Positions 1 through 9,889 of a DNA stretch of 64,000 nt are shown piece after piece. This DNA is from Alteromonas abrolhosensis. GTDB lineage: Bacteria; Pseudomonadota; Gammaproteobacteria; Enterobacterales; Alteromonadaceae. The translations under genes and the position numbers were made by a program. The notes beneath the pieces were generated by a model. That model had not been told where the DNA came from, did not search any database, and saw only the letters and a program-made list of their open reading frames with translations. The stretch covers positions 51,325 to 115,324 of the forward strand of contig NZ_MEJH01000013.1 of NCBI RefSeq assembly GCF_001953635.1. Direction: 5' to 3'. The stretch's first letter is position 1; every line of letters begins with the position of its first letter.

Positions 1-2649
1 ATTACACTCACCGCGCGTTTGGCCCAAGAACTTACAGACAGGCTGCGAAACGTTAACGGCACTGAGCTTGTGCGTGTATACGGCGCACCGCAGGAAGAAA
101 TTAGCGTCAACATCGACCCTATTAAGCTTGCTGCAACGGGTCTTACCTTACAGCAAGTAAGCAATTTAATAAGCCGCGCCGACCCCAAATTGCCAGCAGG
201 CATGCTTAACTCTCAGCAAAGCAATTTGCGCTTTACAGTGGGGGATGGCTTAGATGGCGTGAACATGATTGCTTCAATTCCCTTAGTTAACGAGCAAGGT
301 CGCTACTTACGGGTGGAAGACGTTGCGACGGTAGAGAGAAGTTTCACAACACCTCGAAAGGACGTGGCATTTTTAAACGGTGAAGAGTCTATCTTTGTGG
401 CAGCGCGTATGCAGCCCTCGCTACGCTCAGATGTATGGACAGAAAATGCATTAGCGGTAGTAGAGCAGTTTAACAAAGACTTCAGCGGAACCTTAACCGC
501 GACTGTTGCATTTGAGCAAAACGAATATACCGCTACTCGCCTTGCTGACTTATCGATGAACCTGCTCATGGGGTGCGCAGTGGTCATGATGGTTATTCTA
601 CTTTTCATGGGGTTTCGTGCTGCGTGGATTGTGGGCCTGGCACTTCCCTTATGCGCCGCTTTTGCCTTGTTCTCTTTAAGTTTTTACGACGAGCAAATTC
701 ACCAAATGTCTATCTTTGGCATGATCATCGCCATTGGTTTACTAATCGATAACGCCATTGTTATTACCGATGAAATTCGCATTAATTTACAAGATCCTAA
801 TTTAACGCGAGTAGGCGCTATGGCGAAAAGCGTCTCTCATCTATTTGTGCCGCTTTTGGCTTCAACGCTTACGACCATTTTAGGCTTTATGCCGATTTTT
901 CTTTTAGACGGCAACATTGGTGACTTTGTTGGCCCGATTGCCATTAGCGTGGTGATGGCGCTTATTGGCTCGCTGTTTATCTCTTTAACTATCATTGCAG
1001 CCCTCGCTGCCCGATTTTTGCCAAAGCACGACAACAGTTCGCAACATGAAACAGCATCGAAGGCGTGGTGGAAAGTGGGATTTCAAGCGCCAGAGCTTAG
1101 TCTGGCTTTCAAAAAACAATTGGGTAGATGGATAAAGCAGCCGATTTTGGTGTTACCGATTATTGCTTTGCTTTGTTTATCTGGCTTTGTGCTGTCTAAA
1201 AGCTTAGCCAATGTGTTTTTCCCAAGTGCAGACAGAGATCAGTTCGAAGTGTACCTGTGGACCAAAGAAGGCAGTAGCATCGACAACACCACAAACTACG
1301 TTAAAAAAGTCGATAGCGCCATACGCAGCGAGCAAGGCGTGAAACAAGTAAGCTGGTTAGTCGGGGGCTCTGCCCCATCGGTGTACTATAACCAGACGAT
1401 GACCCGTGACAACATGCCTTACTTTGCAAATGCTGTGGTGTCGACAGATACAGTGGATGACGCCGTTGCGCTAGTGGGCAAGCTACAACAAGAGCTTGAT
1501 AGCGCGTATCCAGAGGTACAAATTGTAGTGCGAGCCTTTGGGCAGGGGCCACCTATTGCGGCGCCTGTTGAGGTAGAGATTTTCGGCCCTGATCTGAATG
1601 TGTTGAACGACCTAGGCGACAAAGTACGCATGTTAATGTCTGAAGTCGACGGCATTTCTCAGTCTATAACCAGCGTTTCAATGGGAGAGCCCGAGCTTAA
1701 AATAAACGCGGACAGCGATAATCTGTCTTACTTGGGGCTTACGCTTTCTGAGCTTGCCAATCAAATGCAGATAAACTTTTCGGGTATTACCGGTGGTTCT
1801 GTTTTGGAAAGCACAGAAGAAATTCCTGTACGTGTAAGGTTAGACGAGGCGTATAGACAAAATGTAACGGGCGTAGACGCCATGCCTATTCCGGTTGCAG
1901 GAGACAATGCTATTTCTTGGTCGCCACTTGCTGCTGTAACAAACTTAACGCTTCAGCCTGCAACCAGCAGTATCACGCGTCTCGATGGCGAAAGACTCAA
2001 CCGTATTCAGGCGTTTTTGCTTCCTGGTGTCCCGGCCATTGATGCAAGTAATCATTTGCGAGACCTGCTCGAAAGTCGATTAATTCTTCCCGAAGGGTAT
2101 CGCATTCATTTAGCGGGTGACGCTGATGAGCAGCAGCAAGCACTAGGAAAGTTAGCGACCTATGCACCGGTCTTGTTGGTTCTTATGGTAACCACGCTCA
2201 TTCTGACTTTTACCAGCTTGCGCATGGCGGGTGTAATCGGATTAGTGGCAATACTTTCTGTAGGGCTGGGTATGTTCAGTCTTTGGATATCTGGATTGCC
2301 GGTTGGGTTTAATCCGCTGCTAGGTTGTGCTGGCCTTATTGGCGTCGCAATCAACGGCTCGATAGTGGTTATTGCCGCTATCAACGCGAACCCCAAAGCA
2401 AAGCAGGGAGACACAAAAGCCATTGTTGAAGAAACCATGAGCTGTAGCCGCCATATTTTATCGACAACTTTCACAACGGTAGGTGGATTGATTCCATTGT
2501 TATTGTTCAGTGAAGGTAGCTTTTGGCCGCCGTTGGCCGTGGTACTGGCTGGGGGGGTAGGGTTTTCGGTGATCTTATCACTAGTCTTTACGCCGACCAT
2601 AGTGGCGGCATTTCAACGATATCGTTATAGAAATCACACATTGGCATAA
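1..2649 (+). CDS. RND efflux pump permease, 5' end outside window
   Basis: Inner-membrane, proton-driven RND transporter of the hydrophobe/amphiphile efflux (AcrB-like) type. The frame is open to base 1 (residues ITLTARLAQEL), so the true start lies left of the window and only about 880 C-terminal residues are seen. Visible parts are a periplasmic porter segment, a block of helices around residues 180-330 (with LLMGCAVVMMVILLFMGF and IGLLIDNAIVITDEIR), a second periplasmic region, and a last helix bundle from about residue 725. The IDNAIVITDE stretch matches the conserved TM4 region of RND permeases. The membrane fusion partner would be expected upstream, outside the window. Substrate cannot be told from sequence. 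There is no pump gene downstream; the next gene starts 165 bases on. Confidence 0.93.
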   Translation: MTLTARLAQELTDRLRNVNGTELVRVYGAPQEEISVNIDPIKLAATGLTLQQVSNLISRADPKLPAGMLNSQQSNLRFTVGDGLDGVNMIASIPLVNEQGRYLRVEDVATVERSFTTPRKDVAFLNGEESIFVAARMQPSLRSDVWTENALAVVEQFNKDFSGTLTATVAFEQNEYTATRLADLSMNLLMGCAVVMMVILLFMGFRAAWIVGLALPLCAAFALFSLSFYDEQIHQMSIFGMIIAIGLLIDNAIVITDEIRINLQDPNLTRVGAMAKSVSHLFVPLLASTLTTILGFMPIFLLDGNIGDFVGPIAISVVMALIGSLFISLTIIAALAARFLPKHDNSSQHETASKAWWKVGFQAPELSLAFKKQLGRWIKQPILVLPIIALLCLSGFVLSKSLANVFFPSADRDQFEVYLWTKEGSSIDNTTNYVKKVDSAIRSEQGVKQVSWLVGGSAPSVYYNQTMTRDNMPYFANAVVSTDTVDDAVALVGKLQQELDSAYPEVQIVVRAFGQGPPIAAPVEVEIFGPDLNVLNDLGDKVRMLMSEVDGISQSITSVSMGEPELKINADSDNLSYLGLTLSELANQMQINFSGITGGSVLESTEEIPVRVRLDEAYRQNVTGVDAMPIPVAGDNAISWSPLAAVTNLTLQPATSSITRLDGERLNRIQAFLLPGVPAIDASNHLRDLLESRLILPEGYRIHLAGDADEQQQALGKLATYAPVLLVLMVTTLILTFTSLRMAGVIGLVAILSVGLGMFSLWISGLPVGFNPLLGCAGLIGVAINGSIVVIAAINANPKAKQGDTKAIVEETMSCSRHILSTTFTTVGGLIPLLLFSEGSFWPPLAVVLAGGVGFSVILSLVFTPTIVAAFQRYRYRNHTLA

Positions 2650-2814
2650 TTTTACGGTTAAACTATCCCTTTTTAACCCACGTATAAATTTGGCTTACTT
2701 GGCGTATGCGAAAATCAAACCCTCTTTTACGTTGGTGGCAAACCGACTGCGTGAAGTGTAAACGCATGAGACTTTATATTGTTTGGGCTGTAATCATGTT
2801 AGTGGTGTATTTTT

Positions 2815-3510
2815 ATGTCTGGTACTAGTGTCGAACCAATCTATATTCGAGCTGCCTCGAAAAGTAATGGCATTACCAGCTTAGTTCTGGGCTGTATCGG
2901 TTTGTGTATTGCCGCGCTCTGGTTAGCATTCCTACCTGACTGGCTGTTTCTGGCAGGGATTTTTCTTACCAGTGCTGCCTTGGTGTGCTTGCTGGTAGGG
3001 TACTTCAAAATTCGTGAGCCGGACTATAGTTTGGAGATAGCCAAAGACTATATTACCTATCGTCATCGCTTAGGCAGCTGGCGTATTCACTGGGACAACT
3101 TACAGCGCGCCGATTGCCCCAGGGTTAGGCATGGTCTGGACCACATTCCACTTGAAACCATTGGTTTTAAAATAAAAAGCTATACGGATTTTCTCAATAC
3201 GATTTCACCAAGGCTTGCTACACACTTACTGATGGAGCAGCGACCGTTGCTAATGCAAAACACAGATGAGAGCTGCGCCACAGGAAGTTGTTACGAACAG
3301 TCGATGTTTGATGACAAACAATACGTAATGGAAGATGGCACCATTATCAAAGGCATAAAAGCTATGCTGGCACATCGTATGGTGGAGCTTCGAAAGCGCC
3401 TTGGCTTTGATATTTTCATCGCAAGTTCGGAGCTTGATAGGGATGCAAGTGAGTTCGCTGGCCTTATCGCGCAGTGCCAACAAGCGAGGCAGTCGTCCGA
3501 CGCCAATTGA
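2815..3510 (+). CDS. DUF2982-like membrane protein of unknown function
   Basis: A 231-residue protein with two hydrophobic helices near the N-terminus (about residues 20-65), then a soluble cytoplasmic-looking part. It resembles the DUF2982 family of Alteromonadales and Shewanella; this assignment is from memory of family character and is moderate. The start follows a weak ribosome site. It stands alone between the RND gene and a convergent histidine kinase, with which it shares a terminator-like hairpin. No function can be proposed. Confidence 0.75.
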   Translation: MSGTSVEPIYIRAASKSNGITSLVLGCIGLCIAALWLAFLPDWLFLAGIFLTSAALVCLLVGYFKIREPDYSLEIAKDYITYRHRLGSWRIHWDNLQRADCPRVRHGLDHIPLETIGFKIKSYTDFLNTISPRLATHLLMEQRPLLMQNTDESCATGSCYEQSMFDDKQYVMEDGTIIKGIKAMLAHRMVELRKRLGFDIFIASSELDRDASEFAGLIAQCQQARQSSDAN

Positions 3511-3517
3511 GCTTATC

Positions 3518-3542
3518 TGAGCGATTAGGCTCTAATCGCTCA
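3518..3542. terminator. Hairpin between convergent genes
   Basis: Perfect 10-bp inverted repeat TGAGCGATTA / TAATCGCTCA with a 5-nt loop lies between the DUF2982-like gene (stop at 3510) and the convergent histidine kinase. Its right arm includes the kinase stop codon (3540-3542). There is no clear U-run on either side, so termination is inferred from placement and symmetry. Confidence 0.5.
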
Positions 3543-6500
3543 ACTTTGTGAGCCGTTCAATTTACTCTCGTTTAGCACCTTTCTGGCTTCAGCGATAAGT
3601 GCTGGCAAGTTTTCTTCAACAAGCTTGTGCTGTCCCAGCTTAAGAGAGATCTCTGTTTCATTGGCTAAATGCTGCATGCGAGGCAAGCCCGTATAGCAGC
3701 ATGCACCGTGTAGTTTGTGAACTTCGGTTTTAAGCCCATTGTAATCTTGATCGTCCCAAAGCGCCGACAGTGTCTCGATAGTTTCGGGCAGTAACGCAAT
3801 AAAACTGTCTAACATTTCTTTTGCTGTGTCTTGGTTTTGATTTGCGCGCTTAAGAGCAAGCTGCCAGTCGATAGAGGGAAAGACGATTTCACCGGGTTCA
3901 ACATTGTGGCACCACGAATTGATAAGCGTAATAAGTAGCTCAACCTCAATAGGCTTAGGTAAGTAATCGTCCATGCCAGAGGCAAGTAGTCTTTCTTGCT
4001 CTTCTTTAAATGCGTGGGCTGTTACTGCTACGATTGGGGTGCCCATATTCAACGGTGATTTGCGAATTTCTCGGGTGGCCTGTAGTCCGTCCATGCCCGG
4101 CATCTGCACGTCCATTAGAATTAAGTCAAACTCTTGAGTTTGGCATTGATTGACAGCGTCTTGTCCACTGATCGTTGTGGTTAGCTCGACAGGAGAGTGA
4201 TCGAGCCACGTATGCAGCAGTTTAAGATTCATTTCCATGTCATCAACGGCAAGAATTTTAGCTTTTGGTAGCGTGCCTATTTTCTCTTGCATCGCATTTT
4301 TAGCTGGCGTTGTATGGTAATGCACCAGGCTATCTAACTTGGTAAGCGTCATCGGCATACGCGCTTGCGAATGGAAATGTTGTGATAGGCTTGGGTATTG
4401 GGCAAAAGGTTCAGGGCCGGAATACCAAAGTATGCGCTTTTGCGCAGGAAATTGTACGAAACGACTCAAGTAGGTGTCGCGCAAGCCCATCTTGCTTACC
4501 GGCACAGTAGCCATAAAGAAGTCATACTGACCTTTAAGCGACGCTAAGTAATCTAGTGATTCAACGGAGGTAACTTTCGCCCCGAGTATTGAAAGCATGT
4601 TTGCACTTGAACGGCGTGTGGCAGGTACCGGGTCGAAAATAACCACGTTTTTACCTTTCCAGTCATCACTATTGGTTAACGCATATTTTTGACTTAACTG
4701 GTTCATGCGAAGAGAAACATGAAACGTAGAGCCTTGGCCTAACACACTTTTAAGCGTCAGATCGCCATTCATTAAGCGAACAAGCTCGCGACTGATAACA
4801 AGACCTAATCCTGTGCCTTGGTAATTCCGGTTAAGGGCATCGTCTACTTGCGAGAACGCGTTAAATAACTTCTTTCTGTCCTGACGGCTTATCCCGATAC
4901 CTGTATCTTCAACGGTGATGTTCACTTCGTGTATACCGTGAGGAAGTGAGCGTCCACTCACCGAAAATGTGATGGTACCGCTGGAAGTAAATTTAAGTGC
5001 GTTGCTCAAGAGGTTATTAAGCACCTGCTTAATACGAAACACATCGCCGATGAGCTTTTCGGGGAGCGGATTTAAATCAAAGACAAATTCAATGCGTTTG
5101 CTGTGAGAAGACTTAGCCATAATAGTGACCATTTCTTCAAGTAGCTTGTTGGGCGAAAAAGGCTGATTATTGATTTGCAGTTTACCTGCCTCAATCTTAG
5201 AGAAGTCGAGAATATCATTTACGATTGTTAGCAGGTTGTCGGCGGCTGTGTTAACAATTCTTACCTGCTCTTGCTGATCCGTGGGCAGCGATGCATTGTT
5301 TAACTCTCTGCTAAATCCCAAGATAGCATTAAGCGGCGTGCGAATTTCATGGCTCATATTGGCCAGGAATTGAGATTTAACGTTACTTGCCTTTATCGCG
5401 TCTTTACGGGCAATATCTAAACGCGCATTCTGCTCTTCAATCAGCTCCATATTATTGCGTAAATCGTTAGTTGCCTGCTCAACTTCACTTTCTAGTTGCC
5501 CTCTGCTTTTCTCCATTAACGCAAATGAAAAGAGGCCAGCTTCTAAGAAAACTCCCACTTGAAAACAATAGGTGGTGAAGTCATTGGAAGGTAAAATTCC
5601 GATAAGGCTTAACATACCTATAATTGCGCCGGTGGCGAGCATACTCCATGCAAATATGAAGTAACGCGCGGGCTTAAACTTATTGAAAAATGCTTCAAAC
5701 CCAGCGTAGATATAACTTAGTATCGCCACAAGTCCTACGCCGTATACCAGGTTGTTTTTCCAAATTGAGGGTAATAGGTCGACAAAACACACCAGCCCAG
5801 TTAAGGCTTGGCAGACGAGTAACAAGTTAATGACGGGATGCGCGGTGGGGGCATGCTTTTCAGTTTCTAAAAACGTCATGGTAAAGAAGCCTGAACTAAT
5901 ACCAATGATGACGAAAATCAACTCGGAATGCCCTACTAGCCAAGAAGGGATCCCCTGACTAAATAACAGGTGTGTATGCCCGCCCCACACAAACTGCCAC
6001 AAAATAACTGCAAGGATATAGCCTACATAGGCAATCAGGCTCTTTTCTCGCACACCAAAAAACAGCGCTAGATTGTAGATAGCAAGAATGAGGAGTCCGC
6101 CATAGAAGAAGCCCCATAGTAAACTGTCCATCTGGAAGTAGCTGCTGTGTAGCGGTTCTGCCTGTATTCTCAGTGGCGCAATAAGACTAGATGAGCGACT
6201 TTCAATGCGTATATAAAGGTCGACAGGATCGCTATCAGGCAGCTCTACGCGAAAGGTAGGAACGCGAAAGCGCTGTTCTTTTTGTGCTTTTCCTTGATGG
6301 CTTTGCTTAAGAACTTTTCCGTCTTGAACCAAATAAAAATCAACACTGTCGAGTTGGCTGAAATTTATTGAAAATACCCAGTGTTTTTCATTTGAAACGT
6401 TGGCGACCGATGTCAGTAACCACATGCCGTTATTACGGAACCCGAAGTTAGGGTTGTCATGGGGATGCATAAGAAAGTCATTGCGCCTTCGTGATACATC

Positions 6501-6668
6501 GCTAATGGTAAGCTGATAGTCGGTTTCAAATAAAAAATATAAAGAGTCTGATAAATCTAGCGTACTTTCTTCATCGAAGAGTTGCTCGATATGCTGCGCG
6601 TTGGCATTCGAAGGCAGGTAACTACCTACAACAAAAAATAGAAAAAAGAATACGCGAAAGATAGCCAT
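3540..6668 (-). CDS. 7TM hybrid sensor histidine kinase with pseudo-receiver, receiver and HPt
   Basis: A 1042-residue multidomain phosphorelay kinase. In order: signal peptide (about 1-24), periplasmic 7TMR-DISMED2-type sensor domain (about 30-175), seven-helix 7TMR-DISM membrane block (about 185-395), coiled coil, HisKA dimerisation domain with phospho-acceptor His440 in NMSHEIRTP, HATPase (N-, G1 and G2-like DTGIGIS and GTGLGLVIS motifs), a degenerate receiver, a normal receiver with Asp853 (LILMDVQMPGMDG), and a C-terminal HPt with His987 (VHKLHGACC). The first receiver has MATVPVS where LMDVQMP is expected, so it lacks the phospho-acceptor Asp. The architecture is of the BarA/LuxQ type. 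The gene has no response regulator next to it. It is divergent from parC across a 323-base gap. Ligand is unknown; DISMED2 domains are thought to bind carbohydrates or similar small molecules. Confidence 0.92.
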   Translation of the reverse strand: MAIFRVFFFLFFVVGSYLPSNANAQHIEQLFDEESTLDLSDSLYFLFETDYQLTISDVSRRRNDFLMHPHDNPNFGFRNNGMWLLTSVANVSNEKHWVFSINFSQLDSVDFYLVQDGKVLKQSHQGKAQKEQRFRVPTFRVELPDSDPVDLYIRIESRSSSLIAPLRIQAEPLHSSYFQMDSLLWGFFYGGLLILAIYNLALFFGVREKSLIAYVGYILAVILWQFVWGGHTHLLFSQGIPSWLVGHSELIFVIIGISSGFFTMTFLETEKHAPTAHPVINLLLVCQALTGLVCFVDLLPSIWKNNLVYGVGLVAILSYIYAGFEAFFNKFKPARYFIFAWSMLATGAIIGMLSLIGILPSNDFTTYCFQVGVFLEAGLFSFALMEKSRGQLESEVEQATNDLRNNMELIEEQNARLDIARKDAIKASNVKSQFLANMSHEIRTPLNAILGFSRELNNASLPTDQQEQVRIVNTAADNLLTIVNDILDFSKIEAGKLQINNQPFSPNKLLEEMVTIMAKSSHSKRIEFVFDLNPLPEKLIGDVFRIKQVLNNLLSNALKFTSSGTITFSVSGRSLPHGIHEVNITVEDTGIGISRQDRKKLFNAFSQVDDALNRNYQGTGLGLVISRELVRLMNGDLTLKSVLGQGSTFHVSLRMNQLSQKYALTNSDDWKGKNVVIFDPVPATRRSSANMLSILGAKVTSVESLDYLASLKGQYDFFMATVPVSKMGLRDTYLSRFVQFPAQKRILWYSGPEPFAQYPSLSQHFHSQARMPMTLTKLDSLVHYHTTPAKNAMQEKIGTLPKAKILAVDDMEMNLKLLHTWLDHSPVELTTTISGQDAVNQCQTQEFDLILMDVQMPGMDGLQATREIRKSPLNMGTPIVAVTAHAFKEEQERLLASGMDDYLPKPIEVELLITLINSWCHNVEPGEIVFPSIDWQLALKRANQNQDTAKEMLDSFIALLPETIETLSALWDDQDYNGLKTEVHKLHGACCYTGLPRMQHLANETEISLKLGQHKLVEENLPALIAEARKVLNESKLNGSQS

Positions 6669-6991
6669 GATTATCTGTACTTAGTTACCGTTTGATTAGG
6701 GGCTTTATTTTTTTAGTTTTACTAGTAAGGGTGAAAATTGAACGGCAAATTTCACCTAATGCTATTTAACCACTCTCTTTGAAGAATAACAAAACAAACC
6801 CCAGCGCTTATAGTGAGTTCACCCCAAAAGTCGTGACAATTGGTTTCAAGGATTGCACACAATTGCGGTTTACCCCACAATAGCCTTTAACGCTCGCGAG
6901 CTTGTCACTAAGTGGTGCGCTAAGTTACTCACAAATGACGGCCTTCCAAGCACGAGCGCATTGGTATTAATAACAAAACGAAAAAACTATC
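6669..6991. other. Intergenic region between hybrid kinase and parC
   Basis: A 323-base divergent promoter region with no credible reading frame. It contains the 10-bp palindrome GCTCGCGAGC (6892-6901). No clear -10/-35 pair or Shine-Dalgarno stands out for parC; the bases before its ATG are A-rich. Confidence 0.5.
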
Positions 6992-9277
6992 ATGAGTGAC
7001 GAGATCATCATTAATCGCGATGGGGTAGAGCAACTTCCTCTTCGACGTTTCACCGAAGACGCTTATCTAAACTATTCCATGTACGTCATCATGGACCGTG
7101 CACTTCCACATATTTCAGATGGCTTAAAGCCTGTTCAGCGACGCATCATTTATGCGATGTCGGACCTAGGCTTAAGTGCAAACGCTAAATATAAGAAATC
7201 GGCAAGAACCGTAGGTGATGTACTAGGTAAGTTTCACCCTCACGGCGACTCCGCGTGTTATGAAGCAATGGTGCTGATGGCTCAGCCTTTCTCTTATCGC
7301 TACCCTTTGGTCGATGGGCAAGGAAACTGGGGTGCGCCGGATGATCCGAAATCGTTTGCTGCCATGCGTTATACCGAGGCTAAGCTCTCGCGTTTCTCTG
7401 AGGTGCTACTAAATGAACTTGGTCAAGGTACTGTAGATTGGGTACCCAATTTTGACGGTACGCTGAACGAACCAAGTGTGCTTCCAGCTCGCTTGCCACA
7501 TATCCTACTTAACGGTGTGACAGGGATTGCAGTTGGTATGGCGACCGATATTCCCCCTCACAACGTAAGAGAGTTGGCCAACGCGTGTGCCATGTTGTTA
7601 GACAACAGCAAAGCAGAGCTTAGCGATGTGCTAGAGCACGTTAATGGACCTGACTATCCCACCGAAGCCGAAATTATTACGCCAAAGGCTGATATTCAAA
7701 AACTGTACGAGACTGGGCGTGGTTCAATAAAAATGCGTGCGGTGTATACGGAAGAGAATGGCGATGTCGTTATTACCGCTCTACCTCATCAAGCGTCAGG
7801 CGCCAAGATTCTAGAGCAAATTGCAGCGCAAATGCAGGCGAAGAAGTTACCTATGGTAAGCGATCTTCGTGACGAATCAGATCATGAAAATCCAACCCGT
7901 TTGGTGATAACGCCTCGCTCAAATCGCATTGATGTAACACAACTAATGCAGCATTTATTCGCGACGACCGACCTAGAGAAAAACTATCGAGTCAACTTGA
8001 ACATGATTGGCCTGGACGGTCGCCCTCAGGTGAAAGACTTGCGTACGATTTTGTCTGAATGGCTGCAGTACCGAAAAGATACCGTAACGCGCCGCTTGCA
8101 GTACCGCTTGGATAAAGTGTTAGCGCGCCTACATATTTTAGAAGGTTTGTTAATTGCGTTTTTGAATATCGATGAAGTTATCGAAATTATTCGTACGTAC
8201 GACAAGCCAAAGCCAGAGTTAATGGCACGATTCGGTCTAAGTGACACTCAAGCTGAAGCAATTCTGGAATTGAAGCTTCGCCACTTAGCCAAGTTAGAAG
8301 AAATGAAGATTAAGGGCGAGCAAGATGAGCTTGCAGAAGAGCGCGACAAGCTACAACAGCTTTTAGGGTCAGATCGCCGTCTTAAAACGCTAATTAAGAG
8401 AGAAATCTTAGCAGACGCTGAAAAATACGGTGACGACAGACGCTCACCTATTATTGAGCGTGGTGAAGCTAAAGCGCTGTCTGAAAAAGAGCTGGTACCT
8501 GCTGAGTCTGTAACTGTTGTACTGTCAGAAAAGGGCTGGGCTCGTTGTGCAAAAGGTCATGATATCGATGCTGAGGGTTTAAGCTACAAAGCTGGTGATG
8601 CCTATTTATCCAGCGCCGAAGGCAAGAGCAATCAGCCTGCCGTGTTTATGGATAGTTCAGGTCGTACTTTCTCTTGTGACGCTCACGGGTTGCCGTCTGC
8701 ACGAAGTCAGGGGGAACCGCTAACCGGGCGCTTCAGCATAGTGGGTGGCGAGTCATTCCAACATGTCATTATGGCGCAAGACGAAAGCAAATTCCTAGTG
8801 GGTTCTGATGCAGGCTACGGCTTCGTAGGCACGTTTAAAGATATGGTGAGTAAGAACAAGGCAGGTAAAGCCTACTTATCATTACCTACTGCCGCAAAAG
8901 TAATGAAACCCATGCCAGTGACTAACCCTGACTCCGATTGGTGCCTAAGTATTTCAAACGAAGGTCGTATGCTCATGTTCCCTCTACGCGATTTACCGAG
9001 TTTAGGTAAAGGTAAGGGGAATAAACTTATCAACATTCCTTCAGCCAAAGCGCAGTCCCGCGAAGAGTACGTGAAGGTGCTAGCTGTTGTACCTGATGGT
9101 GCGGCTATTAAAGTGGGAGCAGGTAAACGCAACATGACACTTACCGCTGACGACCTTACCCACTATCAGGGGGAAAGAGGTCGAAGAGGGAACAAATTGC
9201 CGCGTGGATTGCAGCGAGTTGATACCGTTGAAGTTGTCTTACCTAGCAAGGGCGAAACGACTGAAGATTTGTCATAA
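6992..9277 (+). CDS. parC: DNA topoisomerase IV subunit A
   Basis: Breaks, passes and reseals DNA to decatenate daughter chromosomes, acting as a heterotetramer with ParE. Length 761 aa is normal for ParC. The catalytic tyrosine is Tyr127 in FAAMRYTEA. The quinolone-resistance region reads [12 protein letters not shown], with Ser87 and Glu91 at the positions of E. coli Ser80 and Glu84, which is the wild-type, drug-sensitive state. The C-terminal half (from about residue 490) carries the beta-pinwheel repeats. parE is not in the window. The H-NOX gene follows 63 bases later with no visible terminator, so read-through is possible. Confidence 0.97.
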   Translation: MSDEIIINRDGVEQLPLRRFTEDAYLNYSMYVIMDRALPHISDGLKPVQRRIIYAMSDLGLSANAKYKKSARTVGDVLGKFHPHGDSACYEAMVLMAQPFSYRYPLVDGQGNWGAPDDPKSFAAMRYTEAKLSRFSEVLLNELGQGTVDWVPNFDGTLNEPSVLPARLPHILLNGVTGIAVGMATDIPPHNVRELANACAMLLDNSKAELSDVLEHVNGPDYPTEAEIITPKADIQKLYETGRGSIKMRAVYTEENGDVVITALPHQASGAKILEQIAAQMQAKKLPMVSDLRDESDHENPTRLVITPRSNRIDVTQLMQHLFATTDLEKNYRVNLNMIGLDGRPQVKDLRTILSEWLQYRKDTVTRRLQYRLDKVLARLHILEGLLIAFLNIDEVIEIIRTYDKPKPELMARFGLSDTQAEAILELKLRHLAKLEEMKIKGEQDELAEERDKLQQLLGSDRRLKTLIKREILADAEKYGDDRRSPIIERGEAKALSEKELVPAESVTVVLSEKGWARCAKGHDIDAEGLSYKAGDAYLSSAEGKSNQPAVFMDSSGRTFSCDAHGLPSARSQGEPLTGRFSIVGGESFQHVIMAQDESKFLVGSDAGYGFVGTFKDMVSKNKAGKAYLSLPTAAKVMKPMPVTNPDSDWCLSISNEGRMLMFPLRDLPSLGKGKGNKLINIPSAKAQSREEYVKVLAVVPDGAAIKVGAGKRNMTLTADDLTHYQGERGRRGNKLPRGLQRVDTVEVVLPSKGETTEDLS

Positions 9278-9340
9278 AGTTTAAGTTGTTCTTATGCTTA
9301 GGTGAACTACACTCAATAAAGGATTAGATGAGGAATTTAC

Positions 9341-9877
9341 ATGCTAGGCATAGTTTTTACATCGTTAATCGATATGCTCGAGGAGAAAGTTTCCCCCGAG
9401 TTCGCCGATGATGTCATCATGGAAGCTGGGTTAGAAAACGACGGCGCTTATACCGCAGTGGGTTATTACCCGTTTGAACAAATGCAACGCCTGTTAGGCG
9501 TGCTGGTGGAGAAAACGGGTAAGTCCGCTAACGAGCTTCTCTACGATTTTGGTTTCTATTTGTTCGGTAAGTTAGGAGCCGTGCATGGCGACGTTCTGGC
9601 TAACACACACGATATGCTAGATATGTTGGAGCACTTAGACGGTGACATCCACGTTCAAGTAAAGAAACTCTATCCTGATGCTGATCTCCCTCGCTTTAAA
9701 GTGATATCGCGAACTGATAACACTATGCGCTTGCAATATTATTCTGAAAGGGAGCTATACCCTTTAGCCGAAGGCTTGATGGATGCCGCCGCAGTTCACT
9801 ATAACTGCACGCTCGAAAGGGAAACTCATCAATTAGATACGCCTCATACCTACGAATTTAGTATATCGCTCGTTTAA
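9341..9877 (+). CDS. H-NOX heme nitric oxide/oxygen sensor
   Basis: A 178-residue stand-alone heme NO-binding domain, the usual length for bacterial H-NOX. The proximal heme ligand is His104 (GDIHVQVKK), and the propionate-binding YxSxR motif is present as Tyr133, Ser135, Arg137 (YYSER). No distal tyrosine is obvious, which fits an NO rather than O2 sensor, though this is inference. The start follows GAGGAATTTAC. The stop is 12 bases before the GGDEF-EAL gene, which has its own GGAGG site, so the two form an operon. In Shewanella and Legionella, H-NOX proteins paired this way modulate cyclic-di-GMP synthesis or breakdown in response to NO and so control biofilm formation. Confidence 0.95.
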   Translation: MLGIVFTSLIDMLEEKVSPEFADDVIMEAGLENDGAYTAVGYYPFEQMQRLLGVLVEKTGKSANELLYDFGFYLFGKLGAVHGDVLANTHDMLDMLEHLDGDIHVQVKKLYPDADLPRFKVISRTDNTMRLQYYSERELYPLAEGLMDAAAVHYNCTLERETHQLDTPHTYEFSISLV

Positions 9878-9889
9878 CGGAGGCATGGA

